A stretch of DNA of 64,000 bases from Spirochaetaceae bacterium (GTDB lineage: Bacteria > Spirochaetota > Leptospiria > Leptospirales > Leptonemataceae). The DNA lies in contig PCBI01000015.1 in assembly GCA_002730875.1 (NCBI GenBank), forward strand, positions 186,001-250,000. Direction: 5' to 3'. Positions within the stretch are counted from its first letter, which is position 1, and each line of letters opens with the position of its first letter. The position numbers and the translations under genes were made by a program. This document shows positions 1 to 8,554 of this stretch, in pieces. The notes under the pieces were generated by a model. That model saw only the letters and a program-made list of their open reading frames with translations. It ran no database searches and was not told the origin of the DNA.

Positions 1-900
1 ATCGTGTTTGCGAAAGGAGCGAATGTCAAGACCTGCGAACTCGGCGATGAGGTTGTGGTTTCGCCGGCCAGCTGGGACTCAGCCGATCCGTACATTCAAA
101 ACGGAGGAGATCCGTCCATGGCTCCGAGCTTGAAAGCCTGGGGCTACGAAACCAACTGGGGGTCTTTTGCTCAATTCTGTCTTGCCAAAGCCTGGCAAGT
201 ATACCCCCGCCCGCAAGCCTTGAGCTGGGAAGAGAGTTCTGTCTACCTATTGTGTGGCGCAACGGCCGTGCGAATGTTGCTGCATTGGACGCCAAACGTA
301 GTCTCAGAAGGAAGCCCTGTGCTGATCTGGGGCGGTTCCGGCGGGGTAGGGTCCATGGCCATTCAAATTGTCCGTGCGTACGGTGGAATTCCGGTGGCGG
401 TGGTGAACTCGGAAGATAAACGGTATGTTGTGGAGTCTCTGGGGGCAAAGTGCATCAATCGTTCCGAGTTTCCGGTGCCTGGATTGCCATCGGAGAACGC
501 GGAACACTGGAAGGACGAGGCCCAGGCCTTCCGAGACGAGGTGCTCCGGTTGACCGGCGGATTGCTGCCGGAAATCGTAGTAGAGCATCCCGGCCAGAAT
601 ACTATTCCGCTTTCGGAGTTCTGTTGTGCCGCAGGCGGTATGGTTGTTATTTGCGCCGGGACCACCGGCTATATGGCACAGTTGAATGGACTGGAAACAT
701 GCCGTCGCAGCGTGCGGCTACAGGGCTCCCATTTTGCGGGGCAGCGAGATATAGAAACCTTGCATGCGTTGATTTCCGAAAGAAAGCTTGCTCCATATAT
801 TGGCGCCGTCCATAGTTTTGAAGATATTGGCCGTATTCATGGACTGATGCGTCGTAACGAGCATCCTGTAGGAAACACAGCATTCATTATTGCCGACTAG
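1..900 (+). CDS. Crotonyl-CoA carboxylase/reductase-like enzyme (5' end missing)
   Basis: The reading frame is open at base 1, so the N-terminal third lies outside the window; about 300 residues remain of a family that usually has about 430-450. This is a zinc-independent medium-chain dehydrogenase/reductase. The visible part carries the substrate-region block WGYETNWGSFAQF, the Rossmann nucleotide loop WGGSGGVGSMAIQ, the NADPH-side VVNSEDKRYVVESLGA, the family block VEHPG and the late block MVVICAGTTGY...RLQGSHFA. These match the crotonyl-CoA carboxylase/reductase family closely. Members carboxylate enoyl-CoA reductively with NADPH and CO2, giving ethylmalonyl-CoA or longer alkylmalonyl-CoA. 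A plain enoyl-CoA reductase cannot be excluded, because part of the CO2 pocket is outside the window. The neighbours (KAS III-like and acyl-CoA ligase) suggest extender-unit supply for a special acyl product rather than acetate assimilation; that is inference. Confidence 0.88.
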   Translation: MVFAKGANVKTCELGDEVVVSPASWDSADPYIQNGGDPSMAPSLKAWGYETNWGSFAQFCLAKAWQVYPRPQALSWEESSVYLLCGATAVRMLLHWTPNVVSEGSPVLIWGGSGGVGSMAIQIVRAYGGIPVAVVNSEDKRYVVESLGAKCINRSEFPVPGLPSENAEHWKDEAQAFRDEVLRLTGGLLPEIVVEHPGQNTIPLSEFCCAAGGMVVICAGTTGYMAQLNGLETCRRSVRLQGSHFAGQRDIETLHALISERKLAPYIGAVHSFEDIGRIHGLMRRNEHPVGNTAFIIAD

Positions 901-945
901 CGCGACGGTACTGCTGGCAGACAATTATACAAGCGGAGCAAAGCC

Positions 946-1968
946 ATTAATCGATACACGCGTAGACGACCACCCTATCCCCCCGGAATCATCATATCAG
1001 GTACCGGGGGCTATCTTCCCGGCGATCCAGTCGACAATGCGTCCGTTATCGCCAGACGGGGACTGGATACCACGCCAGAATGGATTGAAACCCATATTGG
1101 CATTCGCCACCGCCATTTCGCGGCGCATGAAATGGCCACCAGCGATCTGGCGGCCCGGGCAGCGCTCCTTGCTCTAGAGGATGCCGGTCTTGAGCCTGAG
1201 CAGCTGGATCAGATTATTCTTTGTACCACTACCGGGGACTGGACTTCACCGGCTGCGGCGAATCGCGTGCAAACGCTCATCGCCGCCAATTGCCCGGCGG
1301 AGGACAAACAGTCTGCCTGTGCCAGCTTCCTTTTTGGTCTGGATCATGGGGTGCATCTAGTAGCCGGAGGTCTGAGCCATGTAATGGTTATCGGAGCTGA
1401 CATCAAGTCCCGATTCATTCAGCAAGGCGATCGACGTCTCGGGCCCATTTTTGCCGATGGCGCCGGCGCGGTAATTCTTTCTGCGGGGGCGGGGGCTGGC
1501 GGTATGATGGCCACTGAACTATGGTCTGACGGATCTCGTGCCATGAATCTTTATACTCCGGCCGGCGGCAGTGCGATGCCGGCCTCGGAAGAGACAGTGG
1601 CTCGAGGGTTGCACTCGGTGCAAATGACCGTGGACGGTCATCAGATCTTTGCGGATGCCGTGGAAGCCATGACCGCTCTTTGTCGGCTCGTTTGCGACGG
1701 AGCCGGCGTTTCGCCTGCGGATATCGATTGCTTTGTGCCGCATCAGGCGAACCTGAAGATCATGACAACTGTGGGACGGCAACTGGGTATTTCCGACGAA
1801 CGAACCGTCATTACGATTGATTACACGGGCAATACTACTTCGGCCACGCTTCCGTATGCGCTGGATGTGGCTCGCAGAAAGGGAATGATTGCACCTGGAT
1901 CTCTCGTTCTGCTAACTGCGGCCGGTGCCGGCTATTCGGGTGGGGCGACACTATATAGAGAACCATGA
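946..1968 (+). CDS. 3-oxoacyl-ACP synthase III-like (FabH family) condensing enzyme
   Basis: The thiolase-fold KAS III catalytic triad is complete: Cys in ACASF (codon 1318-1320), His in VPHQAN (1741-1743) and Asn in YTGNTTSATLPYALD (1831-1833). The usual N-terminus of the family, GTGGYLPG...TPEWIETHIGIRHRHFA, is encoded from about 985 in frame 1, but the first ATG in that frame is at 1132, inside the domain. There is no ATG, GTG or TTG between the upstream stop (898-900) and 1132. I place the start at ATT 946, which has GGAG seven bases upstream. The alternative is an ATG at 890 that overlaps the preceding gene, followed by a one-base frameshift in the C6 run at 979-984. The divergence from housekeeping FabH, and the reductase and ligase on either side, suggest a specialised condensation of acyl-CoA starters. 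Family is certain; start and substrate are not. Confidence 0.82.
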   Translation: MNRYTRRRPPYPPGIIISGTGGYLPGDPVDNASVIARRGLDTTPEWIETHIGIRHRHFAAHEMATSDLAARAALLALEDAGLEPEQLDQIILCTTTGDWTSPAAANRVQTLIAANCPAEDKQSACASFLFGLDHGVHLVAGGLSHVMVIGADIKSRFIQQGDRRLGPIFADGAGAVILSAGAGAGGMMATELWSDGSRAMNLYTPAGGSAMPASEETVARGLHSVQMTVDGHQIFADAVEAMTALCRLVCDGAGVSPADIDCFVPHQANLKIMTTVGRQLGISDERTVITIDYTGNTTSATLPYALDVARRKGMIAPGSLVLLTAAGAGYSGGATLYREP

Positions 1969-2192
1969 CACCGGGCAGAATGACACCCGGTCGGACGCGA
2001 ATGCCGGATCAATCGCGTTCGGGAAATCAGCAGAACTATCCACTCCGCCCGAGAAGGGTTCAACAATTCGGCGAGTGGGACCGGGACATAAAATCGGCGA
2101 GCGAGCCCGGAACAATGCATTGCATTATCGAAGATACAGAGAACGCCTGGCCTCGCAAAAAGCGATGAAAGAACGACCCATTGGAGTCTAAC

Positions 2193-3740
2193 ATGCATAA
2201 TACAATAATCGATATTTTGGATTACAGGGCACGGTTCAGTCCGGAGCGAAAGGCTCTGGCCGGAGTGGTTTCGGCTAGCTATGGCGAGCTCCGACAGAAA
2301 GCAATTGAGATGGCCGGTGGACTGATCGACCGGGGGTTGAAACCCGGCGACAGGATCGGCATTTTGGAATTCAATCATGCTTCTGCGATACAACTCATTC
2401 TGGGCTGCGGCTACGCGGGTATTGTTCCTGTGATTCTTAACTGGCGTCTGTCAAAGGAAGAGACGCTCTTCATTCTGAATGATGCCAAATGTAAGTTAGT
2501 GTTTGCGGGTTCCGATTTCAAACCGCTGGTATCCGACTCCGCCTATGAAATCGTGGATCTGACTGCGGATTTCTGGACGCCGCCGGGGGGAGCTTCTGCG
2601 CGGGCTTTGACGCTGCCGGAGGCGAAGCAAACATTTCTGCAGCTATATACCTCGGGAACCACGACCCGACCTAAAGGAGTACCTATCAATCATGCCAACG
2701 TGATGTCATTGCTGGAACAACTCCGACTGGAGATTCCGTCCTTTGGCTTTGGTTCCGTGAATCTGGTATGCGCTCCTTTCTTTCATATCGCCGGTGTGGG
2801 AATTCTGTTTCTGGGAATACTGGGAGGCGCTACCAACGTTGTGCTGCCGCGATTCGAGCCTGAAGCGGTGATAAATGCCATTGAAACTTACCGGGTAAGT
2901 CATGGCCTGATGGTTCCGGCCATGCAACAGGCGGTTATTTGTCATCCTCGCTCCGACCATGCGGATTTTTCCTCCTTGAAGCATTTGATCTATGGCGCTT
3001 CGCCAATTTCCAGGCCACTTCTGCAAGCATCCCATGCAAAACTGCAATGCGACTATACGCAGGCTTACGGACTGACGGAAACCACTGGCGTGGCAACGGT
3101 GCTAACTGTGCAGGATCACCTGGATATTCTGAACGTAGCATCTGCTTCTACGGATGCCAACGCTCGGGTAGCCGCCATCGATCGGAGCGCCTCGGCGGGC
3201 AAAGCGGCGGCGGGCATCCAGATACAGATCCGAGACAGTGACCGATTGTGCGAAGCCGGAGAATCGGGAGAAGTCTTCCTGAAAGGAAGCACGGTGGTGG
3301 AGTCCTACTGGAGTAGACCGGAAGAGAACGCAAAATGCTTCAACGATGGTTGGTTCGCATCCGGCGATATCGGCTATCTGGATTCGGAGGGCTATCTGTT
3401 TCTTATGGATCGGAAAGACGACCTGATCATTTCAAAGGGAGAGAAAATTTATCCCATTGAAGTTGAGCGGTTTCTTATAGATCATCCTGAGATTGGCGAT
3501 GTGTCCGTGGTCGGAATACCGGATGATGAATTCGGCGAAGCAGTCTGCGCTTTTATCGTAGCGGACCGGGAAATCAACGTGGAGGAATTGAGAACCTGGA
3601 GGCCGGAGAGCCTGGCCCATTACAAACGGCCTCGCAGGGTAGAAATGATTGATGCGCTGCCACGGAATCCATCGGGCAAGGTGCTTCGTCGAGAACTACG
3701 AGCCCCTTTCTGGCAGGATCAGGGTCGCTCCATCCATTAA
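2193..3740 (+). CDS. Acyl-CoA ligase of the AMP-forming (ANL) superfamily
   Basis: A 515-residue adenylating enzyme that should activate a carboxylic acid with ATP and pass it to CoA. The P-loop-like A3 motif is YTSGTTTRPKG at about 152-162, with Thr where most members have Gly. A5 is YGLTETTG, A7/A8 is SGDIGYLDSEGYLFLMDRKDDLIISKGEKIYP, and the catalytic lysine lies in RNPSGKVLRREL near the C-terminus. I take ATG 2193 as the start because GGAG at 2183-2186 is six bases upstream; a TTG at 2181 in the same frame has no such site. It follows the KAS III-like gene after 224 bases with no other coding signal and is probably part of the same cassette. It lacks a carrier-protein domain. Medium- or long-chain fatty acid, or a branched acid, is possible; the sequence does not fix the substrate. 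Confidence 0.88.
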   Translation: MHNTIIDILDYRARFSPERKALAGVVSASYGELRQKAIEMAGGLIDRGLKPGDRIGILEFNHASAIQLILGCGYAGIVPVILNWRLSKEETLFILNDAKCKLVFAGSDFKPLVSDSAYEIVDLTADFWTPPGGASARALTLPEAKQTFLQLYTSGTTTRPKGVPINHANVMSLLEQLRLEIPSFGFGSVNLVCAPFFHIAGVGILFLGILGGATNVVLPRFEPEAVINAIETYRVSHGLMVPAMQQAVICHPRSDHADFSSLKHLIYGASPISRPLLQASHAKLQCDYTQAYGLTETTGVATVLTVQDHLDILNVASASTDANARVAAIDRSASAGKAAAGIQIQIRDSDRLCEAGESGEVFLKGSTVVESYWSRPEENAKCFNDGWFASGDIGYLDSEGYLFLMDRKDDLIISKGEKIYPIEVERFLIDHPEIGDVSVVGIPDDEFGEAVCAFIVADREINVEELRTWRPESLAHYKRPRRVEMIDALPRNPSGKVLRRELRAPFWQDQGRSIH

Positions 3741-3948
3741 GGTAAACTGTCTTCAGGCTATGCCGGGTTTCGCCCACGCCCTGGTTTTCACTACAGGGGA
3801 GGTGTGTATCCCCGGGTCAAGGAGCCCGGTTGCGTCTCTGAAGGTCTGTGGAAGCTGCCTCAATCCGTCGGGTAGGGGCCCGATCGCTTGCCCGGGGGAA
3901 TCCGACTGATGATGCAGGATCGGCCTTTATTCCGGGTAGGATAGGATT

Positions 3949-5112
3949 TCAATTACGGCTTTCTTGCCGCTTCAGTATCTCTACTACTTCTCTGGCGACG
4001 AACGGAAAGCACTCACTCTTCAGATGATAGGCATCCACAAGCTTCAGGCATGGAAGGTCCTGGATTGCCATGGGATCCAGTAGCGTAAATCGTGAGTCCG
4101 GGTATTGCCGTGAAAGGGTTTCTGTGAAATTCTTGAGCTCATCGCGATGGCTGTGGAACAGTCCCGCATCTTTCATGGTTTGACGAAGCCCCGGGGTAGA
4201 GGGAGGCCAGTAGATAATCACCTTTTTTCCATGTCGCGCAAGTAAGCGAAGCGTGCGCTGGAAGAAAATCATCTGGGACGGGGCCATTTCGAGATACTGA
4301 ATGTGGACTCTGTTGGTAAGTCTCTCATGAGCTTCCAGTTCTTCGGGATCCGGGTCGGGCTGCCAGTAGGTGGGTCTACCTCCACGATGCTCACGGAGGG
4401 TTTGTCTAGATTTTTGTATCAATTCCTGTTTGATCTCCCAATGTTGTAGCGATTTCATTTCGCCGGAGGCGGTGGGTATGAGAGCTGTTTTTTGATTCTC
4501 CAGGACGTTACCGGGATTCAGGGGATACTTGCTAAAGGCTATGTACTGTTTCAGGAAGAAGGTTTCGGCCTCTTTAACACTGAATCCGTCCCCTTCGGCA
4601 TTCCATATATTTGCGGGCGCGCTCGAGTTTAGATCCAGATTTTCTAGAATGAATTGCATGTCATAGGCGTAGGCCAGGGATGCTCTGCTATTCGCTTTGT
4701 TCAACACTGTTGGGTCAAATTCCAGGAATACAAAATCCACGTCTTCCATCAATCCCGCTTCTTCAATCCGCTCCAGCCAGTAGTAGTAATAGGACGGTGG
4801 CGCTGCCGGGGCGGCAAAGTTGTAGGTGTAATGTCCCGCGCTAAGTTTGTCGATTTCGGTGTTATCAAACTCCATGATTCTGGAAGTGCCAAACAGAAGC
4901 CCGAGCTCCATACCCCGTTCTTTCTGCCGGGCGGACTCTTCCAGAAGTTGCCGAAATAGCATTTCTTTGAACTGATAGTTTTCCCGCTCGAAATTGGTCC
5001 ATCTTACGGTGTATTTAACTACTTCAGGACGCTTGAGGACCTGGTCCAGAGAAAGTAGCGCTACAAGCAGCAGCAAAGGAATGAATAGTATCTTATGCCG
5101 AATAAAGTCCAT
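3949..5112 (-). CDS. DUF1574 SGNH-like membrane-anchored protein
   Basis: 387 residues with one N-terminal membrane segment (about 7-22) and a periplasmic domain. An SGNH-hydrolase-like layout is visible: a GTS block (GTSR, Ser77) near the start and a terminal Asp-x-x-His (VDAYH, about residues 358-362), the same arrangement as AlgJ/AlgX-type acetyl-transfer partners. DUF1574 is frequent in leptospires. It lies nine bases downstream of an MBOAT gene on the same strand, so the two are probably one operon. In this kind of pair the MBOAT moves an acyl group across the inner membrane and the SGNH-like protein puts it on a glycan. The target (O-antigen, exopolysaccharide or peptidoglycan) cannot be read from the sequence. 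Confidence 0.8.
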   Translation of the reverse strand: MDFIRHKILFIPLLLLVALLSLDQVLKRPEVVKYTVRWTNFERENYQFKEMLFRQLLEESARQKERGMELGLLFGTSRIMEFDNTEIDKLSAGHYTYNFAAPAAPPSYYYYWLERIEEAGLMEDVDFVFLEFDPTVLNKANSRASLAYAYDMQFILENLDLNSSAPANIWNAEGDGFSVKEAETFFLKQYIAFSKYPLNPGNVLENQKTALIPTASGEMKSLQHWEIKQELIQKSRQTLREHRGGRPTYWQPDPDPEELEAHERLTNRVHIQYLEMAPSQMIFFQRTLRLLARHGKKVIIYWPPSTPGLRQTMKDAGLFHSHRDELKNFTETLSRQYPDSRFTLLDPMAIQDLPCLKLVDAYHLKSECFPFVAREVVEILKRQESRN

Positions 5113-5121
5113 GAGCTTCCC

Positions 5122-6576
5122 CTAGAATTTGAAATAGAAGAAATCCTCCGATCCCGGAGCGAAAGCCCCAAGCAAAGCCGCGACCAGAAAACTCATCAGA
5201 AATAGCGCTGGATAGTAGATCCAGATCCGGTTTTCCCGGATCTCGTGCGACCTGAGCTGGAACAGGTTGAAAACCATTGTGATTAAAAAGGCCCCAAAGA
5301 ACCAACCGGCATAGACGGACCGTTCGCCTTCGGCGCCCGAAAACATTCGCTTATACATGGTAATCGCGGTTTCCAGGTCCGGAGTAATGAACATCACGAA
5401 TCCCGCGCCCAGGATTCCCAGTGTGTAAACAGGTCCGGAAACGGATTGTAATGATCTGAGCTTTGGAAACCGTTCCGAAAGCACCGGAATCCGGCCCGTC
5501 TTCTGCATTCTTCGATATTGGATTTCGATCGCAATGAAACAACCATGATATACACCAAGCAGTAAATAATTATAGGAGGCGCCGTGCCAGAGCCCCACCA
5601 GACCCCAGGTCAGAATAACATTGAACTGGGTGCGAGCAAAGGAAACGCTTTGACCGCCCATGGCAATGTAGACGTAGTCACGCAGCCATGATGTAAGAGT
5701 ACGGTGCCAGTTGTTCCAGAGCGCTCGTACAGAGCGACTGAAGTATGGCGCGAAGAAGTTTTCGGGAAGCTCGATGCCCAGTAGTTTACCCTGACCCCGG
5801 GCCAGGTCTGTGTAGCCAGAAAAATCGCAATAAAGCTGAGCCCCGAATGCAAAGCAGCCGGCCACCAGGGTGAACCAGTCGAATCGCTCGGGCTGGCTGA
5901 ATATCAGGTTCGTATGGGGTACCAGGTTGTCGGCGATCAGTATCTTCTTGACCAGTCCTTGAAGCAACAGGTAGATACCGCCAATGAGTTTCTTATGGTC
6001 CGGTCGAATCGAATAAGGATCTTCAACCTGATAAAAGAATTCGCTATGTCTGACGATGGGCCCCGCCACGAGTTGGGGAAAAAAGGTAATGAAGGTCAGA
6101 TACTGGATGAGAGAATGCTTTCTTTCAATTTCTCCCCGGTAGGTATCTACGGCATAAGCGATTAACTGGAAAGTATAAAAGCTTATGGCCAGGGGTAGCA
6201 CAATGCCACGGATCGAAAACTCGGACTGCAAATAGGAATTGAAAACATCTCTGGTGAAAAGCGAAAGGCCTGTGGAGTCAGAGAGTATCTGCAAAAAGAA
6301 ATAGAAATACTTGAAAAAGAAAAGATTGATCACATCCAGCAGGATCAATGCCGCCAGCCATCCTTTCTTGCTTTCAGCCTTTCGTATTCGGTGAATCAGG
6401 AAATAATTCAGAAAGACGATGCCCAGGAAATGAACCGCAAAGGGAGGCGACCAGAATCCGTAGAAAAAAATGGACGAAGCAACAATGACATAGAGCCTGG
6501 CAGGCCCTCTTACGCTCCAATAAAGCAGGTAAATCAGAACAAAGAAGATTAAGAAAACTGCAGTATTAAACAGCAT
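5122..6576 (-). CDS. MBOAT family O-acyltransferase (AlgI/DltB type)
   Basis: 484 residues, highly hydrophobic, with ten or more likely membrane segments. It carries the MBOAT core: PQLVAGPIVRHSEF, FDWFTLVAGCFAFGAQLYCDFSGYTDLARGQGKLLGIELPENF, the NNWHRTLTSWLRDYVYI block and GLWHGASYNYLLLGVYHG with the conserved WHG histidine. These are hallmarks of AlgI/PatA/DltB-like O-acyltransferases, which carry acetyl or acyl groups from the cytosol to periplasmic acceptors. The DUF1574 gene starts nine bases after its stop. It is preceded at 91 bases by purC on the same strand, an unrelated housekeeping gene. Family call is firm; the acyl donor and the acceptor are unknown. Confidence 0.92.
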   Translation of the reverse strand: MLFNTAVFLIFFVLIYLLYWSVRGPARLYVIVASSIFFYGFWSPPFAVHFLGIVFLNYFLIHRIRKAESKKGWLAALILLDVINLFFFKYFYFFLQILSDSTGLSLFTRDVFNSYLQSEFSIRGIVLPLAISFYTFQLIAYAVDTYRGEIERKHSLIQYLTFITFFPQLVAGPIVRHSEFFYQVEDPYSIRPDHKKLIGGIYLLLQGLVKKILIADNLVPHTNLIFSQPERFDWFTLVAGCFAFGAQLYCDFSGYTDLARGQGKLLGIELPENFFAPYFSRSVRALWNNWHRTLTSWLRDYVYIAMGGQSVSFARTQFNVILTWGLVGLWHGASYNYLLLGVYHGCFIAIEIQYRRMQKTGRIPVLSERFPKLRSLQSVSGPVYTLGILGAGFVMFITPDLETAITMYKRMFSGAEGERSVYAGWFFGAFLITMVFNLFQLRSHEIRENRIWIYYPALFLMSFLVAALLGAFAPGSEDFFYFKF

Positions 6577-6667
6577 AGGGCAACCGAAGCAAGGCTATGC
6601 GCCGGCTGCATTAGCAATCTTTTTTTGTCTGGTGGGCCGGGTCTCGAATCGGCTTTGTGAGTCGTTT

Positions 6668-7540
6668 TCAGCCGGCCGCCTTTTGGATTCTTTTCTGGAT
6701 CTCCCGGTACAGTTCCACAGTCTTGCGTATTACCTCTTCGGGCAAATTCGGCGCCGGGGGTTGCTTGTTCCAGCCCAGCTGCTCAACATAATCGCGAATG
6801 AATTGCTTATCAAAACCGGCCTGATTTTTGCCCGGCTCATAAAGCGATGCATCCCAGTAACGACTGGAATCGGGAGTGAGCATCTCATCGATCAGATAGA
6901 TTTCATCGTCCAGAAGTCCAAACTCAAATTTTGTATCGCAGAGTAAGATTCCGTGAGCGGCCATCAGCTCCGAGGCTTTCTGGAAGATTGCAATAGATAT
7001 CTCGCGTAGTCGGTGCGCCAGATCGCCCAGGGATTTCTCCATGACTTCGAATCCTATGTTTTCGTCATGATCGCCTACCGCAGCTTTCGTCGCCGGAGTG
7101 AAAATGGGCTCAGGAAGTTTGTCCCCCAGCCGCAGTCCTGCCGGCAGACTGATTCCGCAAATAGTTCCGCTGTTCTGATAGTCTTTCCAGCCGGAGCCGG
7201 CGATGTATCCGCGCACAACGCATTCGAAATCAATGCGTTTTGTTTTTTTTACCAGGGAGCTTCGCCCGTCCAGTCCCGGTTCGTTGGCGAATGGCTCCGG
7301 GAAGTCTTTTCTGTCAGCCGAAATCCAGTGATCCTTGAAGTTAAGCTCCTGCTGCAAGCCGGATCGTCTAAGCCATTGAAACCATACGCTGGAGACCTGG
7401 TTTAGTATGATGCCTTTTTCCGGGATTGGATCCGGAAACACCACATCGAAGGCGCTGAGTCGGTCCGTTGACACGAGCAGAATGCGATCTCCCAGGTTGT
7501 ACAGATCTCTGACTTTTCCACGGTATTCCGGCTCGCGCAT
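6668..7540 (-). CDS. purC: Phosphoribosylaminoimidazole-succinocarboxamide (SAICAR) synthase
   Basis: 290 residues, the normal length for this cytosolic enzyme of de novo purine synthesis, which joins aspartate to CAIR with ATP. The N-terminal YRGKVRDLYNLGDRILLVSTDRLSAFD, the central FECVVRGYIAGSGWKDYQ, and the LCDTKFEFGL and IDEMLTPDSSRYWD blocks (ATP/Mg and substrate contacts) are all present. No other purine gene is nearby, so it seems to stand alone here. The ATG at 7538-7540 has no good ribosome site, but protein similarity begins there. Confidence 0.96.
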   Translation of the reverse strand: MREPEYRGKVRDLYNLGDRILLVSTDRLSAFDVVFPDPIPEKGIILNQVSSVWFQWLRRSGLQQELNFKDHWISADRKDFPEPFANEPGLDGRSSLVKKTKRIDFECVVRGYIAGSGWKDYQNSGTICGISLPAGLRLGDKLPEPIFTPATKAAVGDHDENIGFEVMEKSLGDLAHRLREISIAIFQKASELMAAHGILLCDTKFEFGLLDDEIYLIDEMLTPDSSRYWDASLYEPGKNQAGFDKQFIRDYVEQLGWNKQPPAPNLPEEVIRKTVELYREIQKRIQKAAG

Positions 7541-7700
7541 GGGTCATTGCTGCTTTCATGCGCATGCGATCAATACTTTCACGGCTTCACCGGTACCTTG
7601 CCGGTTGGGGCGTCTGTGAATCCATGGGGATGCATTTCTTGACTCTGGCCCGGGCGTTGCTGCCTGGGCGTAGGAGGGGGAGCATTCAGGCGGGAAGGGC

Positions 7701-8192
7701 CTACAGCATTATGGGCTTATCCGTGTTTTGTTGGGGCTCCAGAAATTCTTTTTCGGTCTTTCGCACACGACGGGTTACTGTTTCCGCCTCCAGAGGTTTT
7801 CCTTTGCCTGACATGGTACCCGGGCATTCCTTCTTGAGCTGCCTGAAGTTGGCCTGGCTCTGGAAGTTGGAAGGCCAGAACGGGAATGTGCTGCATTGCA
7901 TGGGCCGCACCGGATACACCGAGCATTTGTTGTCCACCAGTAGCAGACAGGCATCCCCGGAGCGATGAACATAGTAGCCCGGTATCTTTTCCTGGATGAG
8001 CTTTCGCTTGAGTCGTGCAAAAGCGAACGCGGATAGCTTGAGATAATCCTTGATGGCTTTCAGGTCGTCTTCGGTGAAGTAGACGTCCCCGGGTCCTTTG
8101 CAGCAGTTGCCGCAGGCGGTGCATTTGAAATCAAAAGACTGACCCTGTAGCGTTTTTTCAACTCTGGCCCGGGTGGTCTTCGGCTCATGCAT
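7701..8192 (-). CDS. YkgJ-family cysteine cluster protein
   Basis: A soluble protein of about 163 residues with the CxxCxxCC cluster (CTACGNCC, near residue 24), followed by GDACLLLVDNKCSVYPVRPMQCSTFPFWP, the typical YkgJ layout thought to bind zinc or an Fe-S cluster. Function of the family is not settled. I prefer ATG 8192; a GTG three codons upstream (8201) is also possible. It lies 160 bases upstream of purC on the same strand, but the gap argues against tight coupling. The region upstream (8193-8554) is shared with the fliK leader on the other strand. Confidence 0.82.
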   Translation of the reverse strand: MHEPKTTRARVEKTLQGQSFDFKCTACGNCCKGPGDVYFTEDDLKAIKDYLKLSAFAFARLKRKLIQEKIPGYYVHRSGDACLLLVDNKCSVYPVRPMQCSTFPFWPSNFQSQANFRQLKKECPGTMSGKGKPLEAETVTRRVRKTEKEFLEPQQNTDKPIML

Positions 8193-8554
8193 TGCATCCA
8201 CAGCGATGGGCGGCCATCCGCTGTCAAGCAGGCTGTTTCCTGGCTTCCTCTTCCCGGGTCCTTCGACGCGGGATTTCAGGCATTAGCACAGATCTACAAT
8301 CCTGCACCGGTTTGTCTCTTCGCTCCGTCTGCCCCGTCTTAGCAGGGAGCCTCAATAGGGAGTCTCAGCAGGGAGGCCATAACCGCCGGGAACCCACTTC
8401 CGGTGCCGATTCAAATCCTTTATGTCGCATCCCGTAGAGCGATTATGTCGCCTTAAGTGATTGTCCAAAAAAAATACATCTTTGCCTGCAATATGTCCTC
8501 TGACCCGGACAAATTCACTTATGGAAGACCGAAAAAATCTCGAATCAAAGTACG
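8193..8554. other. Non-coding divergent region before fliK
   Basis: About 360 bases between the minus-strand YkgJ gene and fliK. Several frames are open but none resembles a protein. It holds GGGAG-rich imperfect repeats around 8340-8375 and a long inverted repeat at 8454-8521. It should contain the promoters for both genes, but no clear sigma-70 or sigma-28 box pair stands out. Confidence 0.5.
8454..8521. promoter_or_regulatory. Long inverted repeat in the fliK leader
   Basis: The left arm TAAGTGATTGTCC (8454-8466) is complementary to GGACAAATTCACTTA (8507-8521) apart from two extra bases in the right arm. The arms enclose about 40 bases that begin with an A8 run. The right arm ends 33 bases before the fliK ATG. 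In RNA this would form a strong leader hairpin; in DNA the arms could be two regulator half-sites. No T-run follows it, so it is not an intrinsic terminator. Confidence 0.5.

Noticed and set aside
890-1177. Open frame of 95 codons overlapping the KAS III gene
   Set aside because: The frame 1 sequence from 985 is clearly FabH; frame 2 is not protein-like past the C-run. Kept only as the possible 5' part in the frameshift reading.
3741-3948. GC-rich gap with small hairpins, checked as a possible SRP or 6S RNA
   Set aside because: It lacks the SRP signature (GGTCAGG...GGAAGGNAGCAGC) and has no convincing 6S structure.
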